Shown here in pieces: positions 39,516 through 46,099 of a stretch of DNA of 64,000 nt. Numbering within the stretch: the stretch's first letter is position 1; each line of letters starts with the position of its first letter. The notes under the pieces are model-generated. The model saw nothing but the letters and a program-made list of their open reading frames with translations, did no database searches and was not told where the DNA came from. The DNA lies in contig NZ_JALPNF010000001.1 of the NCBI RefSeq assembly GCF_023195535.1, forward strand, positions 983,557 through 1,047,556, given 5' to 3'. Origin of the DNA: Sphingomonas faeni (GTDB taxonomy: Bacteria > Pseudomonadota > Alphaproteobacteria > Sphingomonadales > Sphingomonadaceae). The position numbers were made by a program, and so were the translations under genes.

Positions 39516-40226
39516 ATGGCAACAGTCGCGATCTACAGCCTCAAGGGCGGCGTCGGGAAGACGACGCTGTCGGTGAACCTGGCGTGGTGCGCCGCAACCC
39601 TGTCCGCCCGCCGCACCCTGCTATGGGACCTCGACTCGCAGGCCGCCTCGACCTGGGTGCTCGGTGGCGCGAACAGGGTCGACCAGGCGCAAGCGATGTT
39701 CTCGAAGGACGTCGCCGTCACCAAGCAGGCGCGGCCGACCGCCTACCCACATCTCGACCTGATCGCCGCCGACGCGTCGCTGCGCGGGCTCGACCAGCTG
39801 TTCCACGATCTCGACAAGAAGAAGCGGCTTGCCAAGCTGCTCGCCGACCTGAAGGCCTATGACCGCGTGATCCTCGATTGCCCGCCGGGGCTGACCGAGA
39901 CCGCGGACCAGGTGATGCGCGCCGCCGACCTGATCGTCATACCCGTCATCCCCTCCCCGCTCTCGACCCGCGCGTACGAGGCGGTCGTCCAGCATCTCGG
40001 CGGTCGCACGCCGCTGCTCCCCGTCCACGTCATGGTCGACAAACGTCGCGCACTGCATGCCGACGCCCTGGCACGCCACCCCGACTGGCCGGTCATCCCG
40101 ATGGCGAGCGGAATCGAATCGATGGCGGTCAAGCGTGCCCCGGTCGGCGTGTTCGCACCGAAGTCGGTCGCCGCGCAGGCCTTTGCGGATCTTTGGCGCC
40201 GGATCGAACATAGACTCGCTGCATGA
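39516..40226 (+). CDS. ParA-family ATPase (orphan)
   Basis: A 236-residue Walker-type ATPase of the ParA/MinD superfamily. The deviant Walker A YSLKGGVGKTTLSVNLAW (residues 6-23) has the signature lysine pair. LLWDLDSQAA near residue 36 and VILDCPPGLTET near residue 124 complete the site. No ParB, MinC or MinE is next to it. ATG 39516 starts where homology does. Its stop overlaps the aat start (ATGA), so the two are translated together, although a functional link is unclear. Confidence 0.88.
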   Translation: MATVAIYSLKGGVGKTTLSVNLAWCAATLSARRTLLWDLDSQAASTWVLGGANRVDQAQAMFSKDVAVTKQARPTAYPHLDLIAADASLRGLDQLFHDLDKKKRLAKLLADLKAYDRVILDCPPGLTETADQVMRAADLIVIPVIPSPLSTRAYEAVVQHLGGRTPLLPVHVMVDKRRALHADALARHPDWPVIPMASGIESMAVKRAPVGVFAPKSVAAQAFADLWRRIEHRLAA

Positions 40227-40954
40227 GCGACGTTTTAGACCCGCAGCTCGTCCTCGGCGCCTATTCGGTCGGCGTATTCCCGATGGCGGACAGCCGCGAT
40301 GCCGCCAGCGTCTACTGGGTCGAGCCACGCCGCCGCGCGGTGCTCCCGCTCGATGGTTTCCAGCTCTCGCGCTCGCTGCGGAAAACGATCGTCGCGGACC
40401 GCTTCCAGGTCACCGTCGACACCGCCTTCGACCGCGTCGTGCAGCTCTGCGCCGAAAGCGTCGAGGGCCGCCCTGAGACATGGATCAACGACGGCATCGA
40501 GCGTGTCTTCCAGACCCTCCACGCGATGGGTTTCGCACATTCGGTCGAATGCTGGGACGGCGGCAAGCTGGTCGGCGGGCTCTACGGCCTGTCGCTCGGC
40601 CGCGCGTTCTTCGGCGAAAGCATGGTCAGCCGCGCGACCGACGCCTCGAAGGTCGCGCTCGCACACCTTGTTGCGCGGCTACGTGCGGGCGGATTCACGC
40701 TGCTCGATTGCCAGTTCCAGACCTCGCACCTCGCCTCGCTCGGCGCGATCGAGATCGACCGCGCGGATTACGTCGCGTTGCTGGGTGCGGCGCTTAACGG
40801 TGCGCTCAAGCCGCCGTCCGCCGCCGGGGCAGCCTCGGCAGCCGGCGATTTCCGTGCGCTCGATCGCTTGGCGGGCAAGGCCTCGGCGGGCGGTGCGGTA
40901 TCGGGGCCGGTCGCCGGGAAAGTCATCGCGCAGCTCTTGGTCCAGACGTCGTAG
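40223..40954 (+). CDS. aat: Leucyl/phenylalanyl-tRNA--protein transferase
   Basis: A 243-residue enzyme that adds Leu or Phe to N-terminal Arg or Lys of proteins, marking them for ClpAP through the N-end rule. The N-terminal AYSVGVFPMADSRDAASVYWVEPRRRAVLP is a family hallmark (given here as one region, residues 13-42). The core ECWDGGKLVGGLYGLSLGRAF, FFGESMVSRATDASKVAL and LLDCQFQTSHLASLGA follow. The last 187 bp overlap the convergent DUF2155 gene in antisense, and the C-terminal VIAQLLVQTS is still family-like. Confidence 0.95.
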   Translation: MSDVLDPQLVLGAYSVGVFPMADSRDAASVYWVEPRRRAVLPLDGFQLSRSLRKTIVADRFQVTVDTAFDRVVQLCAESVEGRPETWINDGIERVFQTLHAMGFAHSVECWDGGKLVGGLYGLSLGRAFFGESMVSRATDASKVALAHLVARLRAGGFTLLDCQFQTSHLASLGAIEIDRADYVALLGAALNGALKPPSAAGAASAAGDFRALDRLAGKASAGGAVSGPVAGKVIAQLLVQTS

Positions 40955-41424
40955 ACCGGATGCTGCACCGCGTTCAGCGCGGGGCGTTCCTTGTAGAGCC
41001 AGCCCGAGAACGTCCGCCGCCAACGCGTGTCGACGCCGCGCACCAGCACCTGGACGAACGCACCGGTCAGCTGCTCCTGCTCCCATGGCGCGGTCTGTTC
41101 GCACGCGCGCAGCCGCAGCACGACATCGCCCATCCGAGTCGCCTGGCCCGGTTTCAGCGTCACCTCGCGGGTCTCGCCGTTACGCTTGTTGAGCAGGCCC
41201 AGCACCGCGACACGCTGCGCCATCGGCGTGCCGCCATTGGCGATCGCCGCAGCGCCGGTCTCGATCGTCTCGATCGAGGAATTGCCCGGATCGTCCGCGC
41301 CCGGCAGGTCCTGCTGGACCGCGGCAACCGGCGTCGCAGGCTTGGTCAGCGCGCGGTATCCGAACCAGCCGCCCACCGCCAACGCCACGACCAACACGGC
41401 CGCGGCGAGCCAGCGCATGATCAC
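40768..41424 (-). CDS. DUF2155 domain protein with membrane anchor
   Basis: A 218-residue protein with an N-terminal membrane segment (MRWLAAAVLVVALAVGGWFGYR), a spacer, and the DUF2155 domain (about residues 68-167: VAVLGLLNKRNGETREVTLKPG, ATRMGDVVLRLRACEQTAPWE, FSGWLYKERPALNAVQHPVYDVW). The last ~50 residues (Pro/Ala/Ser-rich) are encoded opposite the 3' end of aat. Its start overlaps the NDUFA12 stop (ATGA), a gene pairing common in alphaproteobacteria. The function is unknown. Confidence 0.88.
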   Translation of the reverse strand: MIMRWLAAAVLVVALAVGGWFGYRALTKPATPVAAVQQDLPGADDPGNSSIETIETGAAAIANGGTPMAQRVAVLGLLNKRNGETREVTLKPGQATRMGDVVLRLRACEQTAPWEQEQLTGAFVQVLVRGVDTRWRRTFSGWLYKERPALNAVQHPVYDVWTKSCAMTFPATGPDTAPPAEALPAKRSSARKSPAAEAAPAADGGLSAPLSAAPSNAT

Positions 41425-41813
41425 CCTTCGGGCGTCCAGGCTTCGTAGTCACCCGTCGCGGTGGCGCGCTTGCCGCCCTTTTCGAGCGCACCGGCAGGAC
41501 GATAGGCGAGTGCGGTGCCGGTCATGTTGGGCACGGCCGGCTTCTGCCAAGCGCGGATCGGCGGCAGCGCGCGATCGGGCACGTCGTCGACCTGGTGATG
41601 CAGCCAGCTAAACCACGCCGGCGGCACGCGGCTCGCGTCGGTCGCGCCCTGATAGATCACCCAGCGACGCGGGTTGCCCGCGGTGTCCTTGCCGCCCTGG
41701 TAATAGACGTTGCCGAGCGCGTCCTCACCCATCTTCGCCATGCTGCGCAGGCCGAATTTGGTGCCGAGGGTGGCGCCGTTCCACCACGTGAATGTCGATG
41801 CGAGAAAGCCCAT
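41421..41813 (-). CDS. NDUFA12-family complex I accessory subunit
   Basis: A 130-residue protein of the NDUFA12 (B17.2) family, an accessory subunit of respiratory NADH:ubiquinone oxidoreductase found in alphaproteobacteria and mitochondria. WWNGATLGTKF near residue 10, DALGNVYYQ, RRWVIYQG and VPPAWFSWLHHQVDDVP near residue 62 are family hallmarks. The length is normal. It is separated from the main nuo genes, which is usual, and overlaps the DUF2155 gene by 4 bases. Confidence 0.93.
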   Translation of the reverse strand: MGFLASTFTWWNGATLGTKFGLRSMAKMGEDALGNVYYQGGKDTAGNPRRWVIYQGATDASRVPPAWFSWLHHQVDDVPDRALPPIRAWQKPAVPNMTGTALAYRPAGALEKGGKRATATGDYEAWTPEG

Positions 41814-41963
41814 GGCTGGCGCTTAACCCGAGTGGGGGCGGGCTTCAACCTCGATGATGGGGGGAGGTGTTGCGAAGACCCGATCCTTCCCCGCCAGGGG
41901 GAGGATCGTGGAGGTTCGTCGTTGTGATTAGGCGCCCCTACCTGCAACGGTTCTCGCTTCCTT

Positions 41964-42018
41964 GTTCTCCCGCGAAGGCGGGAGCCCAGTCTGGGTCCCC
42001 GCCTTCGCGGGGAAACAC
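41964..42018. repeat. Family-C palindromic repeat, copy 3
   Basis: Essentially identical to the copy at 2989-3043: two hairpins (CCCGCGAAGGCGGG and CCCCGCCTTCGCGGGG) flanking AGCCCAGTCTGGGT. Confidence 0.9.
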
Positions 42019-42048
42019 TTGGTTAGAAACGTCGGCTAGCCACATATC

Positions 42049-42152
42049 CCACCCCGGCGAAGGCCGGGGCCCAATTGGGGGACGTCGCTAACGAAGCGCT
42101 GTCCGCCATTACAGCGACCTTCCCAATTGGGCCCCGGCCTTCGCCGGGGTGG
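42049..42152. repeat. Long inverted repeat with perfect 31-bp arms
   Basis: The left arm starts CCACCCCGGCGAAGGCCGGG at 42049 and runs to 42079. The right arm (42122-42152) is its exact reverse complement, ending GCCTTCGCCGGGGTGG. The centre is 42 bp. Each arm also contains the smaller GGCGAAGGCC palindrome typical of this genome's repeats. Confidence 0.93.
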
Positions 42153-42178
42153 TGTAATCGATCGAACGGTTCGGGCGC

Positions 42179-42676
42179 CTACTTCGCCTTGTCCCACGTC
42201 ACCAGATCGCCCTCGGCGATACCCAGTTCGGCAGCCCTGCCGCCCATCAGTTCCAGCACCGCGCCGACTGGCTCCCCCGACGGAATCGGCGTTTCCGAGA
42301 ACGGCACCGTGTTCTCGGCGATCCGAGCGATCGTGCCGTCCGCGCGAACATACAGGATATCCAGCGAACTCGGCGTGTTCTTCATCCAGAAGCTCGCCGC
42401 GACCGGAGCGCCGCCGGTCGGCGGGTACGGCCAGAACAGCATGCCGCCGTCGGGCTTCAGGTCGGTGCGAAACATCAGCCCGCGCGCCTGCTCGTCCTGC
42501 GTCTTGGCGCTCTCCACCTCGAACGTGTGAGTCCCGTTCGTGCTCTTGATCGAGAGCGGCAACGTGGCGACGGTCGCCACATCCGATTTAGCGTCGCTGT
42601 TCATGTACGCGACACCCCCGGCGCCGGCGCCCAGCGCCAGCACCGCCGCCAACGCGGCCTTGGCAACGAAACTCAT
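42179..42676 (-). CDS. DUF192 family exported protein
   Basis: A 165-residue protein with an N-terminal signal or anchor (MSFVAKAALAAVLALGAGAG) and one DUF192 domain. Hallmarks are EQARGLMFRTDLKPDGGMLF near residue 60, SFWMKNTPSSLDILYV near residue 95 and VGAVLELMGGRAAELGI near the end. Members are small beta-rich proteins, often periplasmic, of unknown role. ATG 42676 overlaps the stop of the cold-shock gene (ATGA), so the pair is translationally coupled. Confidence 0.88.
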   Translation of the reverse strand: MSFVAKAALAAVLALGAGAGGVAYMNSDAKSDVATVATLPLSIKSTNGTHTFEVESAKTQDEQARGLMFRTDLKPDGGMLFWPYPPTGGAPVAASFWMKNTPSSLDILYVRADGTIARIAENTVPFSETPIPSGEPVGAVLELMGGRAAELGIAEGDLVTWDKAK

Positions 42677-43347
42677 CCCAGATCCTTTTCGACCGCAACG
42701 GCCAGCGGCCCCTTGCGCCCGGCGACGACACGCACGCGCAGCGGTTGATCGGGTTCGACCGATTCGATCCCTGCGCGGCGCAGCGTTTCCATGTGGACGA
42801 AGATGTCGCTGCCATCGGCGCCCCGTACCAGGAAACCATAGCCCTTCAAACGGTTGAACCATTTGACCGCTGCCGCTTCATACGGCCCGGCGGCGTCGAT
42901 CATCGCGACCGGATCGATCCGGTCGGGCGACGACGGGGCGCGAACCGGTTCCTCGACCGCGTTGGTCATGTCGATCGAGACGATCTCCCGCGCCTGGAAC
43001 CCGCGGCCGCGTTGCACCGACACTGTCTCGACTCGCGCACCCTCGGGAAGGCTGCGGCGGCCATGCGGTTGCAGGACGGAGAAATGCACGAGGATATCGC
43101 CGACGGTCTCGTCGTCGGCGACCGCGAAGCCGAAGCCGCGCGTGACGTCGAACCATTTGATCACGCCGCCGATCGCGCGCGCGTCGACCGTCGCCATGGG
43201 GGTGGCCGCAACCGACTTCTCGGGCGATTGCTCGGGCGATTGCTCGGCGACCTCGAAGACCGGCTCCGAGACCGATGCCGGTACCCCGAGCATCACCGAT
43301 ACGGCCTGCGCCGTCATGTTCGCATCCTGCTGCGTCTCGTTACGCAT
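42673..43347 (-). CDS. Protein with two cold-shock domains
   Basis: A 224-residue protein with two CSD modules in tandem, a form found in alphaproteobacteria. The first (about residues 60-125) has GGVIKWFDVTRGFGFAVADD and DILVHFSVLQPHGRRSL. The second (about residues 155-222) has AAVKWFNRLKGYGFLVRG and DIFVHMETLRRAGIE. These contain RNP-like aromatic residues for single-stranded RNA or DNA binding. An N-terminal acidic/Gln stretch repeats EQSPEQSPE. ATG 43347 was chosen because homologous sequence begins there, although its ribosome-binding sequence is weak. Confidence 0.87.
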   Translation of the reverse strand: MRNETQQDANMTAQAVSVMLGVPASVSEPVFEVAEQSPEQSPEKSVAATPMATVDARAIGGVIKWFDVTRGFGFAVADDETVGDILVHFSVLQPHGRRSLPEGARVETVSVQRGRGFQAREIVSIDMTNAVEEPVRAPSSPDRIDPVAMIDAAGPYEAAAVKWFNRLKGYGFLVRGADGSDIFVHMETLRRAGIESVEPDQPLRVRVVAGRKGPLAVAVEKDLG

Positions 43348-43411
43348 TGTTACACCCCTGAACCCCTTGCTAGCACGCTTCGTCGCAACCGCAATGAACC
43401 CGATGCGGCCC

Positions 43412-44119
43412 TTAGTCGAAATCCATCGATTCGGGTGCATCGGACGGCGGTGCAGCGACAATTTTGCGCGCGAGATCGAACCGGTGGCCCGCCCGCATCA
43501 TCGCCGCGAGCTGTTTTTCGTGAAGCTTCCGGTCACCGTCGCCGCTCCCGTAAGGCCCGATTCGCTTGCGACGTGCAAAGGCGAGCGCCGATTCGACCGC
43601 GCGATCGGCGATCGCCGGCGCCAGCGACTCCGCATCGCCCTCGTCGATCCCCGCCTCGCGAAACGCCCCCGCGACCCGACGCGCACCAAGCCCGCGTCGC
43701 TGCATCGCAGCAGCCCGCTGTTCGGCGAAGGCGCGGTCATCGACATAACCGAGATCGGCCATCCGCTGCGCCAGCTCGGCGGGCTCGGCCAGTGCCGCGG
43801 CGGTGCCCCCGTCCCAACCGCGCTCGCGGATTTTGCGCATCAGATAATCGGTCAGCCGGCCGCGCGTAGTCGCGAACCGCTCGACATAGCGCAGCGCCAT
43901 CTGTTCGAGCGCCGCGGCATCGAGTGGTTTCGGCGCGGGACGTTCGCGTCCCCGGTCCTTGTCGCGCTCCTTGCCGCCGCCCTTCCCGCCGCCTTTGCCC
44001 CAGCTCTTGCCGCCGCGCCGCTTCGTGCCGCCGCTGTCATCGAACCCGTCGTTTTCCCGGTCGCCGGCATCCAGCGACGAGGGAAACGCGTTGCTTTCGC
44101 TGTGGCTATCATCGGTCAC
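43412..44119 (-). CDS. recX: Regulatory protein RecX with basic N-terminal extension
   Basis: A 235-residue protein whose C-terminal ~150 residues match RecX, a modulator of RecA filaments. YVERFATTRGRLTDYLMRKI, MADLGYVDDRAFAEQRA and RGLGARRVAGAFREAGID are the three-helix repeat blocks. The N-terminal ~70 residues are low complexity and basic (GGTKRRGGKSWGKGGG, then KERDKDRGRERPAPKP), which is unusual. The frame is open far upstream, but only as an antisense shadow of the acyl-AMP ligase. GTG 44119 is a plausible start without a strong ribosome-binding site. Confidence 0.82.
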   Translation of the reverse strand: MTDDSHSESNAFPSSLDAGDRENDGFDDSGGTKRRGGKSWGKGGGKGGGKERDKDRGRERPAPKPLDAAALEQMALRYVERFATTRGRLTDYLMRKIRERGWDGGTAAALAEPAELAQRMADLGYVDDRAFAEQRAAAMQRRGLGARRVAGAFREAGIDEGDAESLAPAIADRAVESALAFARRKRIGPYGSGDGDRKLHEKQLAAMMRAGHRFDLARKIVAAPPSDAPESMDFD

Positions 44120-44215
44120 GCCATCATTGTGCCACACTGGCACCCGAAGTTGAACGGCTAGACTGAAGATAGGTGTGGTGTGCGAGCACCGCGACCAACC
44201 AAGGCAGGAACTGCG

Positions 44216-45979
44216 ATGACGACCGACACGGCCAACAAGGGCGGCACGACCGTAGCGACGATCGTTGCGACGCCGACCCAAGACGCCCTGCCGCGCCGCT
44301 TCGCCGATTTCGGCACGCTGGGTGAAGCCCTCGACTACGCGGCAAGCGGTAACCGCGGGCTTAATTTTCACGACGCGCGCGGGACATTGTCGCAGCCCTA
44401 CCCGTATTCGCAACTTCGCACCGACGCCCGCGCGATGGCCGATCGCCTGATCGCCGCCGGCGTCGCCCCGGCCGACCGTATCGCGCTCGTCGCCGAAACC
44501 GGCCCCGAGTTCGCCGCGCTGTTCTTCGGCGTCGTCTATGCCGGCGCATGGCCCGTGCCGTTGCCGCTGCCGACCTCGTTCGGCGGTCGCGACTCGTACA
44601 TCGAACAACTCCGCGTCCAGCTCGCGAGCTGCGATCCAAAGATGCTGATCTTCCCGCCCGAACTGGCGCAGATGGCCGGCGAGGCTGCGCGCCTGTCGGG
44701 TACCGTCGGGATCGACTGGTCCGAGTTCGCCGTGCGCGAGGCACCGGTCGCGACGCTGCCCGAGGCCAAGCCCGACGACATCGCCTATCTGCAATATTCG
44801 AGCGGCTCTACGCGCTTCCCGCACGGCGTCGTCATCACGCACGCCGCGCTGCTCAACAACCTCGCCGCGCACAGCCACGGCATGGAAGTCTGCGACACCG
44901 ATCGCTGCGTTTCGTGGCTGCCCTGGTATCACGACATGGGTCTGGTCGGCTGCTTCCTGTCGCCGATCGCCAATCAGGTCTCGACCGACTACCTCAAGAC
45001 CGAGGATTTCGCGCGCCGCCCGCTCGCCTGGCTCGATCTGATCAGCCGCAACGAAGGTACGACGCTCAGCTATTCGCCGACCTTCGGCTACGATATCTGC
45101 GCGCGCCGCATGTCGTCGCAGACCAAGGCGAGCGACCGCTTCGACCTGTCGCGCTGGCGGGTTGCGGGCAACGGCGCCGACATGATCCGCCCCGACGTGA
45201 TGCAGTCGTTCGTCGACGCGTTCGCCGATGCAGGCTTCAAGGCCAGTGCGTTCCTGCCCAGCTACGGCCTCGCCGAGGCGACGCTCGCGGTGTCGTTGAT
45301 GCCGCCGGGCGAAGGCATCCGCGTCGAACTGGTCGAGGAAACGCAGTTGTCGGGCGGCTCGCGCGGCGGGGACCGTCCGCAGCGCTACCGCGCGATCGTC
45401 AACTGCGGCAAGCCGGTCCGCGACATGCGAATCGAGATCCGCGAAGAGGACGGCACGCCGCTCCCCGATCGCGCGATCGGCAAGGTCTGGTGCAGCGGCA
45501 AGTCGGTGATGGTCGGCTATTTCCGCGACGACGCCGCGACCGAGGCGTGCATGGCGGATGGTTGGCTCGATACCGGCGACATGGGCTATATGTCGGACGG
45601 CTACATCTACATCGTCGGCCGCGCCAAGGACATGATCATCGTCAACGGCAAGAATCACTGGCCACAAGACATCGAATGGGCGGTGGAACAGCTTCCCGGC
45701 TTCAAGGCCGGCGACATCGCCGCGTTCGCAATCACCACGCCAGGTGGTGAGGAGACGCCTGCGGTGCTGGTCCAATGCCGCAGCTCGGACGAGGCCGAAC
45801 GCCTGCGCCTGCGCGACGAGATCCGCGAGCGCGTCCGCTCGGTGACGGGCATGAACTGCCTGATCGAACTGATCCCGCCGCGCACTTTGCCCCGCACGTC
45901 GTCGGGCAAGCTCAGCCGCGCCAAGGCGCGCAACCTGTATCTCAGTGGCGACATCAAACCCTACGACATCGCGGCCTGA
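44216..45979 (+). CDS. Fatty acyl-AMP ligase
   Basis: A 587-residue adenylate-forming enzyme of the FAAL/acyl-CoA synthetase class. The ATP loop YLQYSSGSTRFPHGVVITH lies near residue 188, followed by SWLPWYHDMGLVGCFLSPI, the FAAL-type YSPTFGYDICARR, ASAFLPSYGLAEATLAV, DGWLDTGDMGYMSDGYIYI and a C-terminal SSGKLSRAKARNLY lysine motif. Such enzymes load fatty acids onto acyl carrier proteins for lipid or polyketide synthesis. No carrier or synthase gene adjoins it. ATG 44216 follows CAGGAACTGCG. Confidence 0.88.
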   Translation: MTTDTANKGGTTVATIVATPTQDALPRRFADFGTLGEALDYAASGNRGLNFHDARGTLSQPYPYSQLRTDARAMADRLIAAGVAPADRIALVAETGPEFAALFFGVVYAGAWPVPLPLPTSFGGRDSYIEQLRVQLASCDPKMLIFPPELAQMAGEAARLSGTVGIDWSEFAVREAPVATLPEAKPDDIAYLQYSSGSTRFPHGVVITHAALLNNLAAHSHGMEVCDTDRCVSWLPWYHDMGLVGCFLSPIANQVSTDYLKTEDFARRPLAWLDLISRNEGTTLSYSPTFGYDICARRMSSQTKASDRFDLSRWRVAGNGADMIRPDVMQSFVDAFADAGFKASAFLPSYGLAEATLAVSLMPPGEGIRVELVEETQLSGGSRGGDRPQRYRAIVNCGKPVRDMRIEIREEDGTPLPDRAIGKVWCSGKSVMVGYFRDDAATEACMADGWLDTGDMGYMSDGYIYIVGRAKDMIIVNGKNHWPQDIEWAVEQLPGFKAGDIAAFAITTPGGEETPAVLVQCRSSDEAERLRLRDEIRERVRSVTGMNCLIELIPPRTLPRTSSGKLSRAKARNLYLSGDIKPYDIAA

Positions 45980-46099
45980 CAGCCCGGTGGCGCCAAAAAC
46001 GACGGCGCATTGGTTAGATTTGACCAAAACGACGGGAATTCGATCCAATTCGGTGCGGTGATCACGTTCCGCTAACCAGCGTGTGTATACCCCGTTGGC

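Larger units (their letters stand above)
41814..42178. other. Repeat-rich gap between the DUF192 and NDUFA12 genes
   Basis: No gene is seen in these 365 bp. A short hairpin (CCTTCCCCGCCAGGGGGAGG, 41884-41903) is followed by the family-C repeat at 41964-42018 and a long inverted repeat at 42049-42152. Confidence 0.6.
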
